Shown here: one piece after another, positions 18,160-27,478 of the stretch | Numbering within the stretch: the first letter of the stretch is position 1 | How the letters are laid out: every line of letters starts with the position of its first letter | Source: an uncultured Bacteroides sp. | Lineage (GTDB): Bacteria > Bacteroidota > Bacteroidia > Bacteroidales > Bacteroidaceae | NCBI GenBank assembly: GCA_944320865.1 | Contig: CALUJC010000001.1 | Coordinates: forward strand, 1 to 64,000 | Direction of reading: 5' to 3' | DNA length: 64,000 nt | Notes under the pieces: generated by a model | What the model was told of the DNA's origin: nothing | Seen by the model: the letters and a program-made list of their open reading frames with translations, nothing else | Database searches by the model: none | Position numbers and translations under genes: made by a program

Positions 18160-18201
18160 AGCTTATTGTTTTTAGTTCATCAAGGAATGAATCTTATTTT
18201 C

Positions 18202-20001
18202 TCACAACATTCTCACTCCCCCCTTATCGGCCGAGCTCACCATACGGGCGTATGCTTTAAGGGCAGTGGACACCTCGCGCTGACGGGTAAGCGGCACCAT
18301 AGGACGGGCAGCAAGTTCCTCATCGCTAAGACGTACATTGATGGCGCGTCCGGGAATGTCGATGTCAATAATATCGCCGTCGCGAAGCTTCCCCACATTG
18401 CCGCCGGCAGCCGCCTCTGGCGAAATATGGCCGATGCTCAATCCCGATGTTCCCCCGCTGAAGCGGCCGTCGGTAATCAAGGCACACTCTTTGCCCAAGT
18501 GGCGCGACTTGATGTAAGAGGTAGGATACAGCATCTCTTGCATGCCGGGTCCTCCCTTGGGGCCTTCGTAGATGATAACCACCACGTCGCCGCTCTGCAC
18601 CTTGCCGTTCAAGATGCCCTCGCAGGCAGCCTCCTGCGAGTCGAATACTTTGGCCGGGCCGGAGAACTTCCAGATGCTTTCGTCTACACCGGCAGTCTTC
18701 ACCACGCACCCGTCGGTGGCGATATTGCCCTTGAGCACAGCCAGTCCGCCATCCTTGGTGTAGGCATGTTCCAAGTCGCGGATGCAACCTGCGGCACGGT
18801 CTGTATCGGGAGCCGGATAATAGGTGTCTTGCGAGCCCAGCTCCAAGTTGAAGCGGCAAGCCGGAGCACACAGATAACGGTGCACATCAGCCTCAGCGGC
18901 CTGCGGCGAAGCCACGTCATAGCGACTGATGGCCTCGCCTAATGTCAGCCCGTCCACCCGGCCTGCCGAGGTATCCACCAGCCCGCCTTTGGCCAGTTCG
19001 CCCATAATGGCCAGGATGCCCCCCGCACGGTTCACATCCTGCACATGGTATTGCTGCGTGTTGGGCGCCACCTTGCACAGGCAGGGCGTGCGGCGCGACA
19101 GCATGTCTATGTCGTCCATCTTGAAGTCCACTCCGGCCTCGTGGGCCACTGCCAGCAGATGCAGCACCGTGTTGGTAGAACCGCCCATGGCAATGTCCAG
19201 CGTCATGGCGTTGAGAAAAGCCCGGCGGGTAGCAATGCTGCGGGGAAGCACACTGTCATCGCCCTCTTCATAATATTTATAGGCATTCTGCACGATAAGC
19301 CGCGCGGCATCGGCAAAGAGTTGCTTGCGTTCCGTGTGGGTAGCCACAATGGTGCCGTTGCCCGGCAGGGCAAGCCCGATAGCCTCGTTCAGGCAGTTCA
19401 TCGAGTTGGCGGTAAACATGCCCGAGCAGCAGCCGCATGTGGGGCACGCATGCCGTTCTATCTGTGCCACGTCGGCATCGCTCACCGAGGTGTCGGCCGA
19501 CTGTATCATGGCGTCTATCAGGTCGAGGTGACGGCCGTTCCACTCGCCGGCCTCCATCGGCCCGCCGGATACGAACACTGTGGGGATGTTGAGCCTCATG
19601 GCAGCCATCAGCATGCCCGGCGTAATCTTGTCACAATTGCTGATGCACACCATGGCATCCGCCTTGTGGGCATTCACCATATACTCCACGCTGTCGGCTA
19701 TAAGGTCGCGCGAAGGCAACGAGTACAGCATGCCGTCGTGCCCCATGGCAATGCCGTCGTCTATGGCAATGGTGTTGAACTCGGCGGCAAAGCAACCCAG
19801 TTTCTCTACTTCCTGCTTTACAAACTGCCCTATCTCGTGCAAGTGCATGTGCCCCGGTACAAACTGGGTGAACGAATTGACAATGGCTATCACGGGGCGG
19901 CCCAAGTGCTCGGGCTTCATCCCATTGGCAGCCCAAAGGGCACGGGCGCCCGCCATGCGGCGGCCCTGCGTACTGGTTGCGCTACGTAACTGATGTTTCA
20001 T
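18202..20001 (-). CDS. Dihydroxy-acid dehydratase
   Basis: A 599-residue IlvD, which dehydrates dihydroxy acids to 2-keto acids in valine, isoleucine and leucine synthesis. Iron-sulfur ligands are expected in [11 protein letters not shown] and [20 protein letters not shown]; the C-terminal [20 protein letters not shown] is typical. The family may carry a [4Fe-4S] or [2Fe-2S] cluster. It is the first gene of the ilv operon. The start lies 24 bp after the attenuator hairpin. Confidence 0.95.
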   Translation of the reverse strand: MKHQLRSATSTQGRRMAGARALWAANGMKPEHLGRPVIAIVNSFTQFVPGHMHLHEIGQFVKQEVEKLGCFAAEFNTIAIDDGIAMGHDGMLYSLPSRDLIADSVEYMVNAHKADAMVCISNCDKITPGMLMAAMRLNIPTVFVSGGPMEAGEWNGRHLDLIDAMIQSADTSVSDADVAQIERHACPTCGCCSGMFTANSMNCLNEAIGLALPGNGTIVATHTERKQLFADAARLIVQNAYKYYEEGDDSVLPRSIATRRAFLNAMTLDIAMGGSTNTVLHLLAVAHEAGVDFKMDDIDMLSRRTPCLCKVAPNTQQYHVQDVNRAGGILAIMGELAKGGLVDTSAGRVDGLTLGEAISRYDVASPQAAEADVHRYLCAPACRFNLELGSQDTYYPAPDTDRAAGCIRDLEHAYTKDGGLAVLKGNIATDGCVVKTAGVDESIWKFSGPAKVFDSQEAACEGILNGKVQSGDVVVIIYEGPKGGPGMQEMLYPTSYIKSRHLGKECALITDGRFSGGTSGLSIGHISPEAAAGGNVGKLRDGDIIDIDIPGRAINVRLSDEELAARPMVPLTRQREVSTALKAYARMVSSADKGGVRML

Positions 20002-20024
20002 ATTCTTGTTCTCCTATCAAACGG

Positions 20025-20060
20025 TGAAGCCTTCCCCACTGTCCAGTGAGAAAGGCTTCA
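20025..20060 (-). promoter_or_regulatory. Attenuator terminator hairpin before ilvD
   Basis: On the minus strand TGAAGCCTT pairs with AAGGCTTCA around CTCACTGGACAGTG. Its 5' arm (CCTTTCTCAC at 20046-20055) can instead pair over ten bases with GTGAGAAAGG at 20107-20116, which spans the leader stop codon. The two folds are mutually exclusive. Only a short TTTG follows, so it may also block ribosome entry at ilvD. Confidence 0.85.
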
Positions 20061-20112
20061 TCATTGTGTTTACTTGTATGAATGCTCCATGCAACACGAA
20101 CAACCCCCTTTC

Positions 20113-20187
20113 TCACGCTTTGGAGGAGACCACCACGACGCGAATAATCAGATTGTGTAGGTTGACCAATGTATGCAGCACGTTCAT
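20113..20187 (-). CDS. ilv operon leader peptide (24 aa)
   Basis: A 24-codon frame starting MNVLHTL with a run LIIRVVVV, then SSKA and stop: twelve of 24 residues are Leu, Ile or Val. It lies between a strong promoter and the hairpin before ilvD. A ribosome stalled on these codons would leave the stop-codon region free to form the antiterminator; a ribosome reaching the stop would cover it and let the terminator form. This is the classical design of amino-acid attenuation. A start three codons upstream is possible. Confidence 0.85.
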   Translation of the reverse strand: MNVLHTLVNLHNLIIRVVVVSSKA

Positions 20188-20235
20188 AACTATCATTATT
20201 CTTTTATCGGTTATTTTTTTCTTGCTAACGTGCCG

Positions 20236-20266
20236 CAAAGGTAAGGCCTTTTTTATTATCTGCAAA
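20236..20266 (-). promoter_or_regulatory. Promoter of the ilv operon
   Basis: On the minus strand TTTG (20263-20266) is followed after 19 bp by TACCTTTG (20236-20243), a full Bacteroides -33/-7 promoter, about 49 bp upstream of the leader peptide start. Confidence 0.85.
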
Positions 20267-20514
20267 CAAATTGACGTTTTTTTCTTTCCTTTCGTGATTA
20301 TTTCTAAGAAAAGACGCTCCATTACTGTTAATTTGCCAACGGCCAAGAGAGGTGAACGCCCGCCTCTGCCCTCTCATCATTGTCCTCCCAAGAAGCTTAC
20401 ATGGCTTCTTCATTTAAACTTTGGGATAGCATCCTCCCTCCAAAAGGTTAGCGCGAAAAGAAAATATTTACAAAAACGTTCATTTCAAAAGCCATCATCC
20501 CCCTATTTTCTCCC

Positions 20515-20640
20515 GGACATGTCCGTATTTCCTACGCTCCACCTCCGATCCTATACGCCCATGGATTATCGGACTTGAGTCGGACTTGTATCGAAGGAGA
20601 GTCGGAGGTGGTACGTAGCCGGGATGTATTTGTTACATCA
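20515..20640 (-). repeat. Dispersed GTAGGAAATAC repeat, copy 2, with hairpin
   Basis: Read on the minus strand it contains CGTACC, GTATAGGATCGGAGGTGG and GTAGGAAATACGGACATG, like 8830-8955. CTACGCTCCACCTCCGA (20532-20548) and TCGGAGGTGGTACGTAG (20602-20618) can pair. The gap 20267-20846 holds no convincing gene. Confidence 0.65.
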
Positions 20641-20846
20641 ACATATTGAATCATAGTAGATTACGAGCAACTTTTGAAGCGATTTTTGTAAGGAAAAGTA
20701 AACAATCAAGATTTTTTATGTAAGCATTTATAAATTCCGGTATGAAGGATGCGAGGATTTTAATATGTTTACATTTACGCTCTTGTACAGCTTGTCATTT
20801 GTTGCTTTTTACCCGACCGGAAGCATGTTATTGCAAAATAACTTCG

Positions 20847-20854
20847 TATCTTTG
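20847..20854 (+). promoter_or_regulatory. Promoter -7 box for the FKBP gene
   Basis: TATCTTTG, 66 bp before the ATG, matches TAnnTTTG. Confidence 0.55.
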
Positions 20855-20920
20855 CCGCCGTCCTGAAGCAAATGCCGGGACTTTTCCCACTACAAAAATC
20901 ATTTTTAAAATACACTGATT

Positions 20921-21499
20921 ATGGAAACAACAACCAACAACTACATCGCCGTGGCCTACAAGCTCTACACCACAGAGAACGGCAAAAAGAAACTGCAGGA
21001 AGAAGCCCCCGCCAGCGCCCCGTTCCAATTCATCTCCGGACTGGGCATGGTGCTCGACAATTTTGAGGCCCAGATAGCCCCCTTGAAGGCGGGAGACACC
21101 TTCGACTTCGTCATCCCCAGCGAAAACGCCTACGGGGAGCGCAATGAGGAGCATGTGGTAAGCCTTGCAAAGGACATCTTCTGCATCGACGGCAAGTTTG
21201 ACGACGAGCATGTTACCGTGGGTGCCATCTTGCCCCTTATGACGGCCGAAGGACAACACGTCAGCGGCAAGGTGGCCGAGATAGGAGCCGACACGGTAGT
21301 CATCGACCTGAACCACCCCTTTGCCGGATGCGACCTGAACTTCACGGGCAAGGTGCTGGAAAGCCGTCCTGCCACCAACGAAGAGCTGGCCGAGGCTGCC
21401 CGCCTGCTCAGCGGCGAAGGCTGCGGATGCGGATGCGACCACTGCGGCGGCGACTGTGACGAGCACGACCATCACGGTTGCGGCGGGTGCTGCCACTAA
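20921..21499 (+). CDS. SlyD-like FKBP peptidyl-prolyl isomerase with a metal-binding tail
   Basis: A 192-residue protein. The FKBP domain (about residues 5-70 and 125-150) is split by an insert-in-flap domain, as in SlyD (FQFISGLGMVLDNFEAQIAPLKAGD; IPSENAYGERNEEHVVSL). The last 28 residues are rich in Cys and His (GCGCGCDHCGGDC, then HDHHGCGGCCH), which fits nickel or zinc binding, as in the SlyD tail. Expected role is prolyl isomerisation and metal handling in the cytoplasm. Monocistronic; it ends before a large inverted repeat. Confidence 0.9.
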   Translation: METTTNNYIAVAYKLYTTENGKKKLQEEAPASAPFQFISGLGMVLDNFEAQIAPLKAGDTFDFVIPSENAYGERNEEHVVSLAKDIFCIDGKFDDEHVTVGAILPLMTAEGQHVSGKVAEIGADTVVIDLNHPFAGCDLNFTGKVLESRPATNEELAEAARLLSGEGCGCGCDHCGGDCDEHDHHGCGGCCH

Positions 21500-21516
21500 G
21501 GCGGTACAAAACAGTC

Positions 21517-21665
21517 GGAGGTGTGTCAAAAACCTCTGAATGCTTTCTTTTAGGCACGAATTACGCGGAATAACGCGGATTTAATAAACTTAATCCGTGA
21601 AATCCGCGTAATCCGTGCCTAATATATAACATTTTGAAAGCATTCAGAGGCTTTGACACACCTCC
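21517..21665. repeat. Nested double inverted repeat between convergent genes
   Basis: Outer arms: GGAGGTGTGTCAAA...CCTCTGAATGCTTTC (21517-21547) pairs with GAAAGCATTCAGAGG...TTTGACACACCTCC (21636-21665). Inner arms: TTAGGCACGAATTACGCGGA (from 21550) pairs with TCCGCGTAATCCGTGCCTAA (to 21622), a relative of the GACGCGGAT family. It probably ends transcription from both sides. Confidence 0.85.
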
Positions 21666-21685
21666 ATGCGTTTGGGTAGCGCGCC

Positions 21686-22972
21686 TTAATGCTTGTGCGT
21701 CATGATGTCCAGCACCAGCTTATCCGTCTCGTTCATGCCGTGCGAACCTATCTCTGTGAGGTTGCGGATGCTTTGGTCTACATCGCGGTCGATGATGCCC
21801 TCTACCGAGGTGACGCAGCGGCCCTCCATAGCCATGATGGCGGAGAGCACGGCCGTGGCCACGCCGGTGGTCACCTTCAAGGCGCAACTGGGCTTGGCGC
21901 CGTCGCATATCATGCCTGTCAGGTTGGCTATCATGTTCTGCACGGCATAAGACACCTGTTCGTAGCCGCCGCCCATCAGCCACGTGATGCCGCAACTGGA
22001 ACCCGTTGCCGCCACCACACAACCGCATAAGGCAGAAAGCCTGCCCAGGCTTTGCTTGATGTAGATGACCGTCAGATGGCTCAGCATCAAGGCGCGGATA
22101 AGTTCTTCCTCCGTCTTGCCGTTCTCCTCGGCATACACCACTACGGGCATCGTGGCCGATATGCCTTGGTTGCCGCTGCCCGAATTGCTCATCACCGGAA
22201 TCATGGCACCGGCCATGCGGGCGTCGCATGCCCCCGAAGTATAAGAAAGGATGTGCGAAAAAACACTGTCACCCATTATTTTGTGCTCGTAGTTGCCGCG
22301 CAACATCTTGCCCAGGCCGTGGCCGTAGTCGCCCTCAAACGAGCGCTCGGCGGCAGCCTTGTTCAAGCGGGCGGTTTCGAGGATGAAGCTTATTTCGTCC
22401 AGCGGGGCTGTCAGGGCAAAGTCGTATACCTTGCGCAGGGTAAGCTCCGGCACCGGTGCCTCTTCCTCGGCCGCTTCGGCGCACTGCTTGTCCAGCAGCA
22501 CCTCGCCGTTGTGTTCCAGGTAGACAAAGGTGGTGTGCCCGCCGGCTATCACCGCCACGGCACTGTCGTTGCCAGCCTGGCAATGAACTTCAATGTACAG
22601 TTTTTCTTCAATACCGTCTTTCAGGGCGATGCGTATGCGTTTGTCAGCTATGAACTGCTTGCCCTGCTCCACATCGGCAGGGGTACTGTCTTTCAGCACT
22701 TCCAGCTGATAGGCCGATTTTCCTACTAATGCCCCCAAGGCGATGGCGATGGGAAGCCCCACCATGCCCGTGCCGGGAATGCCTACCCCCATGGCATTCT
22801 TCAGGATGTTGGCACTCAACAAGGCAGTCACCTTTTCCGGGCAACAGCCCAATAACTCAGCAGCCCGTGCCACGCACAAGGCCACGGCAATAGGCTCGGT
22901 GCAACCTATGGCCGGCACGACCTCACGCTTCACCAAGGCTATGATTTGCTCACGTTCTTCTTTGTTTATCAT
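21686..22972 (-). CDS. UPF0597/CyuA-type L-cysteine desulfidase (serine dehydratase alpha-like)
   Basis: A 428-residue protein of the family once called UPF0597 (YhaM), which includes cysteine desulfidase CyuA. AIGCTEPIA at residues 21-29 and later cysteines (SALCGCVVAATGSSCG, MICDGAKPSCALK) are likely ligands of an oxygen-sensitive [4Fe-4S] cluster. MSNSGSGNQGI is the other signature. The family turns L-cysteine to pyruvate, ammonia and sulfide, without PLP. The exact substrate here is not proven. It has its own promoter. Confidence 0.85.
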   Translation of the reverse strand: MINKEEREQIIALVKREVVPAIGCTEPIAVALCVARAAELLGCCPEKVTALLSANILKNAMGVGIPGTGMVGLPIAIALGALVGKSAYQLEVLKDSTPADVEQGKQFIADKRIRIALKDGIEEKLYIEVHCQAGNDSAVAVIAGGHTTFVYLEHNGEVLLDKQCAEAAEEEAPVPELTLRKVYDFALTAPLDEISFILETARLNKAAAERSFEGDYGHGLGKMLRGNYEHKIMGDSVFSHILSYTSGACDARMAGAMIPVMSNSGSGNQGISATMPVVVYAEENGKTEEELIRALMLSHLTVIYIKQSLGRLSALCGCVVAATGSSCGITWLMGGGYEQVSYAVQNMIANLTGMICDGAKPSCALKVTTGVATAVLSAIMAMEGRCVTSVEGIIDRDVDQSIRNLTEIGSHGMNETDKLVLDIMTHKH

Positions 22973-22994
22973 TTTGTCAGTATTTGGTAGTGGG

Positions 22995-23026
22995 CAAAGG
23001 TACGGAAAAAGGTTTCACCCGTCAAA
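22995..23026 (-). promoter_or_regulatory. Promoter of the cysteine desulfidase-like gene
   Basis: Minus-strand TTTG (23023-23026), 20-bp spacer, TACCTTTG (22995-23002), 22 bp upstream of the ATG: a full -33/-7 pair. Confidence 0.8.
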
Positions 23027-23083
23027 TAGTCATGCCACTTAATTTTCATGAAGCTGCATAGGCTTTTATTTCAAAAAGAAACG

Positions 23084-23091
23084 TACCTTTG
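23084..23091 (+). promoter_or_regulatory. Promoter -7 box for the PCMD lipoprotein operon
   Basis: TACCTTTG, 74 bp before the ATG at 23166, matches TAnnTTTG. Confidence 0.6.
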
Positions 23092-23165
23092 CACCATGTT
23101 CGCGAGAAGCAATCTGCTATCGCTGAACATCCTGAATTTAAAATAACTCATTAAAACCATTTCAC

Positions 23166-24308
23166 ATGACACTGAAACAACTTATTCCGGGTTTATGCCT
23201 GGCATTCGCCTTGGGCGGATGCATCCAAGACGAGGCACTGAACGTGGAAGCAGCTATCGACGGGTGCACGGGTAGCGACGTGCAGCTGGCCATCATCAAC
23301 AAGCAAGGAGCACAGAAGTCTATCGACATCTACATCAGCCGGAGCGCCGACCTGTCGCGCCAGAAGCTGGAGTTCACCCTCTCGCAGGGCTCAACCATCC
23401 AGGCCAACGAGACATTGCCGGGAGATACGGAGAACACTTATGACTTCAGCACCCAGAATCCGCGCTACTTCACCGTCACGTCGGAGGACGGCTCCAACAC
23501 TCCTGTTTATACCATCTCTATGATTCCGGCAGAACTACCCACCTCTTTCCACTTTGAAAACCTGATGGAGGGCAGCAGCGACTACCCCATCTTGTATGAA
23601 TATACACCGGGAGCAGGCGGAAACGTGACGAAGGTACTGCAATGGGCCAGCGGAAACCCCGGTTTCAAACTGACCGGCATGGCGGCCGACCCGCTGGATT
23701 ATCCCACCATACAGGTGTCTGAAGGACGTTCGGGCAAAGCCGCCAAATTGGAAACCAAAGACACCGGCAGCTTCGGGCAGATGGTGAAGATGCGCATTGC
23801 GGCGGGCAACCTGTTTGTCGGCTCGTTCGACATCAACAACGCCATCCAAGACCCGCTGGGTTCTACCCGCTTCGGCTACCCCTTCACGCAAAAGCCGGTG
23901 CGCATCACGGGCTATTACAAGTACAAATCGGGAGGCCTGTCGACCGATGCGGACGGCAACCCGACGGAGGAGGCTGACCGGGGCGACATCTACGCCTTGT
24001 TCTACAAAGCACCGGACAATAATTATACGGTGGCGGGCGACGTAATCTCGCTGGATGGCGACATCAACCCGGAAGTCATACTCTTTGCGCGCATTCCCGA
24101 AATGACGGAAGCCGGCGAATGGACCTACTTTGACCTGCCTTTCGAATTCCAGAACGGATACACTGCAGCCGACATTGATGCCCAAGACTTGGCCGACGGC
24201 AAGTACAAGCTGGGCGTGGTGTTCTCGTCGAGCATCAAGGGAGCCTACTTCATTGGCGCCGTAGGCAGCACGCTATGGATTGACGAAGTAAACATTGAAT
24301 GCGAATAA
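23166..24308 (+). CDS. PCMD-domain lipoprotein
   Basis: A 380-residue exported lipoprotein. The lipobox is LGGC (Cys19), followed by a short beta-sandwich (about residues 25-120) and a C-terminal PCMD-type beta domain (about 128-380) with FHFENL, RITGYYKYKSGG, WTYFDLPFEF and the closing GAVGSTLWIDEVNIE. PCMD means putative carbohydrate metabolism domain; the role is unproven, but such proteins sit on the Bacteroides surface. The barrel protein gene follows after 33 bp, so they are probably one operon. The same end motif occurs in 25551-27083. Confidence 0.85.
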   Translation: MTLKQLIPGLCLAFALGGCIQDEALNVEAAIDGCTGSDVQLAIINKQGAQKSIDIYISRSADLSRQKLEFTLSQGSTIQANETLPGDTENTYDFSTQNPRYFTVTSEDGSNTPVYTISMIPAELPTSFHFENLMEGSSDYPILYEYTPGAGGNVTKVLQWASGNPGFKLTGMAADPLDYPTIQVSEGRSGKAAKLETKDTGSFGQMVKMRIAAGNLFVGSFDINNAIQDPLGSTRFGYPFTQKPVRITGYYKYKSGGLSTDADGNPTEEADRGDIYALFYKAPDNNYTVAGDVISLDGDINPEVILFARIPEMTEAGEWTYFDLPFEFQNGYTAADIDAQDLADGKYKLGVVFSSSIKGAYFIGAVGSTLWIDEVNIECE

Positions 24309-24341
24309 CTTATCATCACCCGATAAAAAACATCATACGAA

Positions 24342-25142
24342 ATGAAGAAGTACATTATAGCCTGCCTGCTGGCATTGACCGCCGGCATGAGCATTGCAAC
24401 AGCACAAAACAAAAGCGTACCCAAGGAAGCAGAACACAAAGGTCTGCTGTGGTCGGCACTGCACGGACTGGAATACGAGTTTAAGGCCGGAGTTAACTTT
24501 GGCGGTACCGCCCCCCTGCCCTTGCCGCAAGAAATAAGGAGCATAGACAGCTACAAGCCGGGGCTTGCCATCTCCATCGAGGGAAACGTGACCAAGTGGA
24601 TTGACAAGAACAAGGAATGGGGCGTGAACCTGGGCGTACGCCTGGACACCAAGAGCATGACCACCGAGGCTACCGTGAAGAATTACGGCATGGAAATCAT
24701 CAACAACATAGGCCGCCCCACCGGCGGACTGTGGACGGGCGGCGTGAAGACCAAGGTGAAGATGTCGCTGCTCACCATCCCCGTGCTGGCCACCTACCAG
24801 ATAAACAAGCGCTGGCGCGTATCGGCAGGGCCTTACTTCTCGTACCTCATGGACGGAGACTTCTCGGGCAACGTGTACGAAGGCCACCTGCGCACCCCCG
24901 ATGCCACGGGCGAAATGATTTCTTTCTCGGGCGAAAGCATCGCCACCTACGACTTCACCGACGAGTTGCGCAACTTCCAGTGGGGCCTGCAAGTGGGAGG
25001 CTCGTGGAAGGCTTACCGCCACCTCAACGTGCATGCCGACCTGACGTGGGGGCTGAACGACATCTTCAACAAGGAGTTCAAGACCATCACCTTTGCCATG
25101 TATCCCATCTATCTGAACATCGGGTTCGGGTATAAGTTCTGA
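24342..25142 (+). CDS. Outer-membrane beta-barrel protein (PorT-like)
   Basis: A 266-residue secreted protein with a signal peptide (MKKYIIACLLALTAGMSIATAQ) and a small outer-membrane barrel. Alternating strands (FKAGVNFGG, WGVNLGVRLDT, VKMSLLTIPVLATYQ, WRVSAGPYFSYLM, FQWGLQVGGSW) end in an aromatic C-terminal residue (GFGYKF), as required for barrel insertion. The family resembles PorT/OMP_b-brl_2 barrels. It follows the PCMD lipoprotein by 33 bp; the two may form one surface complex. Confidence 0.85.
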   Translation: MKKYIIACLLALTAGMSIATAQNKSVPKEAEHKGLLWSALHGLEYEFKAGVNFGGTAPLPLPQEIRSIDSYKPGLAISIEGNVTKWIDKNKEWGVNLGVRLDTKSMTTEATVKNYGMEIINNIGRPTGGLWTGGVKTKVKMSLLTIPVLATYQINKRWRVSAGPYFSYLMDGDFSGNVYEGHLRTPDATGEMISFSGESIATYDFTDELRNFQWGLQVGGSWKAYRHLNVHADLTWGLNDIFNKEFKTITFAMYPIYLNIGFGYKF

Positions 25143-25144
25143 TA

Positions 25145-25215
25145 CAATTTTTCCCCAGTTAGAGAAAAAATATTCCCCAGGCAGGGAGCATTTATTTCCT
25201 AACTGGGGAAAAATT
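25145..25215 (+). terminator. Long hairpin after the barrel gene
   Basis: AATTTTTCCCCAGTTAG (25146-25162) is perfectly repeated inverted as CTAACTGGGGAAAAATT (25198-25214), separated by about 35 bp. It lies just after the stop codon; the symmetrical T/A ends let it work on both strands. Confidence 0.75.
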
Positions 25216-25252
25216 ATGGGCGAGTCTGGCCGAGAACTAAGATTGACCTATC

Positions 25253-25425
25253 ATTTTGTCATGCTGAACGTATGTGAAGCATCTCCTGACAACAGAAGCA
25301 AGCGGGAGATTCTTCATACCCCCTCAGGGAGGGTGTATCAAAACAAAAAAGAATAATCTTTTAGACGCGGATTCAGCGGATGATGCGGATTATTAATTTG
25401 TGAAATCCGCTGAATGACAGCGCAA
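25253..25425. repeat. Two adjoining dispersed repeats
   Basis: 25258-25320 carries GTCATGCTGAACG...GAAGCATCTC...GGGAGATTCTTC, and 25358-25420 carries TTAGACGCGGATTCAGCGGA with AAATCCGCTGAATGACAG. They are the same two families that are nested at 1563-1753, here side by side. No gene is seen from 25215 to 25480. Confidence 0.7.
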
Positions 25426-25481
25426 AATGAAAGCTGCGCAAGAGTTCTCGGACAGCCTTGGGCGTAAACGAGGGACAAAAC

Positions 25482-25530
25482 AAAGCCGGGAAGCAGGAGG
25501 AGATTCCTCTGTGCTTCCCGGCTGTTCTTT
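25482..25530 (-). terminator. Intrinsic terminator of the larger PCMD lipoprotein
   Basis: On the minus strand AGCCGGGAAGCA pairs with TGCTTCCCGGCT and is followed by TTGTTTTG. It lies 21 bp past the stop codon. Confidence 0.8.
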
Positions 25531-25550
25531 ATTTATAAGACTAGGAGTAA

Positions 25551-27083
25551 TTACTCGCCAATCACTTCAAATTCGTCAATCCACAAAGTGCTACCAGCAG
25601 CGCCGATGAACTTATCGCCTTGCTTGCTTGAAGAGCAAACGATAGCCAATTTATAATCCTTCTCGGCATCATAAGTCTTATCGTTCACGAAAGCAAAAGG
25701 AATATTGAACTCTGTCCAATCTTCTTTCGCACTACCATCTTCCAAGACTGCCTCAGCCACACGGTAAGGAGAATCGTTAATGTCGGCGCCTGTCAAAATA
25801 ACCTCGTTACCGCTTTCATCTTTTGCCTCATACAGGATACACTTAATGGAGCATTCATCCGTTCCATCCAGATTTTCCTGTACATTGGCCTTGTCGGAAC
25901 CATCAATATAGTTGTCGCCCGGAGTATACTTGTAGACACCCTTGAAACTTACAGGTTGCTTGTCATAAGGAATGCCAAACTTGGTCAATTTGATTTGTTC
26001 AGCTTGGTCCAAGACAAACTCAAACTCAAACTTGCCGGTGAACAAAGAACCCGGAGTGATAGCCGGAGCAAGACCGAAACCTGCGCCTACCGTGTACAGC
26101 GTGGTCAACTTGGCTGCGCTTCCTGAATAGCCATTCTCATCTTGAGTTGTAGCATAATCCAAATCAGCACCAAATGCTATCAAAGTAGACACGCCTTGAT
26201 TAGCCGTAGCCAAATCAGATGTGGGCAGAGGGCTAGGCCATCCTTCTTCAGTTGTCCATTCATCAAAAGAATAAGCCAAAACACTTTGCTTAGCAGCTAC
26301 CGACACCGTATAAGTCTTCACCGTGCCGTCTTCGGCAGTCACCGTATAAGTAACGGCAGAAGAGAAGTCTTGCTCCTCACCGCTGGCGGGAGACACCGTG
26401 GCACCGGCAGATACTTCGATAGTGGGGGCGAACACCAGGCTCTCGGCAGAGTCGAGCACCTTGAAGGTGATAGTGCCGGCTTCATTGTCGATGGCGGGAG
26501 CTTCCGATACCAGTTCGCTGTCGATGGCGAAAGAGGTAATCAAAGCCTCGCTGCTTTCATTGCCCGTGAGGCGCGTACCGGTATAAACCACTGTTACATC
26601 TTGTTGCTGTCCGGCCAGCTCTGCTTTGATGTCGAGGTTCAGGGTAATGCTCGTGGGGTTGCCCGTAGTGAAAGAACCTTCGGCGGCCACGTCGGCTGTC
26701 AGGTTCATGCCCGGCACCGGAGTAACGTCCAAAGACGTAGTGCCTGTAAAGGTGTAGGCTCCGTTTTCTTCCGCCAGCGCGCAGTTTTCCAGTTTAATAT
26801 CGCCCAAGCTCATGCCCAAGAAACTGAAGTTGTTGATGGACAGGCTCACAGCTTCTGTTCCAGACTTCGTAACAGCCACTTTCTGAGCTACGGGTTCCAT
26901 AGGCACACCCAGCACCGTTACAGCCAAGTCGCCTTTATAGTTACCGGCAATGTCGTTGGTAATAACTTCTTCCAGGGTTACGCCGCCTTCGCCACCGCCG
27001 CCCGGTTTGTCGTCATCACTACAAGCCGTGAACAGGCTCATCGAGCAAATCAATGCAAACAAATAAAACAAATTCTTTTTCAT
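25551..27083 (-). CDS. Large PCMD-domain lipoprotein with calycin-like and DUF5018-like domains
   Basis: A 510-residue lipoprotein. Lipobox FTAC (about Cys20) is followed by SDDDKPGGGGEGG. Domains: a calycin-like beta-barrel (about 30-170, with GNYKGDLAVTVLG), a DUF5018-like Ig domain (about 180-260, with YTVTAEDGTVKTYTVSV) and a C-terminal PCMD domain (about 275-510) ending GAAGSTLWIDEFEVIGE, nearly the same as the end of 23166-24308. Start at 27083 gives a clean signal peptide (MKKNLFYLFALICSMSLFTAC); the longer frame adds a non-signal stretch. It converges on the barrel operon. Confidence 0.83.
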   Translation of the reverse strand: MKKNLFYLFALICSMSLFTACSDDDKPGGGGEGGVTLEEVITNDIAGNYKGDLAVTVLGVPMEPVAQKVAVTKSGTEAVSLSINNFSFLGMSLGDIKLENCALAEENGAYTFTGTTSLDVTPVPGMNLTADVAAEGSFTTGNPTSITLNLDIKAELAGQQQDVTVVYTGTRLTGNESSEALITSFAIDSELVSEAPAIDNEAGTITFKVLDSAESLVFAPTIEVSAGATVSPASGEEQDFSSAVTYTVTAEDGTVKTYTVSVAAKQSVLAYSFDEWTTEEGWPSPLPTSDLATANQGVSTLIAFGADLDYATTQDENGYSGSAAKLTTLYTVGAGFGLAPAITPGSLFTGKFEFEFVLDQAEQIKLTKFGIPYDKQPVSFKGVYKYTPGDNYIDGSDKANVQENLDGTDECSIKCILYEAKDESGNEVILTGADINDSPYRVAEAVLEDGSAKEDWTEFNIPFAFVNDKTYDAEKDYKLAIVCSSSKQGDKFIGAAGSTLWIDEFEVIGE

Positions 27084-27478
27084 AACTTTTAAACTATTAA
27101 TTGAGTTAATACATATTCCTGTCCAATAAGCCAAGAATTATCCTTTTTTTAAAATCCGGCTGCAAAGTAACAGGTTTTGCGCTGATTATACAAGTGCTAT
27201 TTTTTAAAAGATTGGTCTATTTTTCATATCGGCTTTGCGAAAAAGTATAATAAACGGACAAATGGAGGAAGTGCCGGGCGGGAAGTCGTTAACTTTCATT
27301 CGGACATCGGGCACATCCGGCCGCGCGAGAATCGCTTATTTAGCCCCAATCTGCGGGCATGCTGCGTTTTGGGAAGGAAGCGTTCTCTATATATTTGGCC
27401 TATAAACGGATAGCAAAATGTTTACAAGCATTTCAGAAGAAAAAAAGCCCTTGCTTGCCTGCCATATAAGACCGGGAT

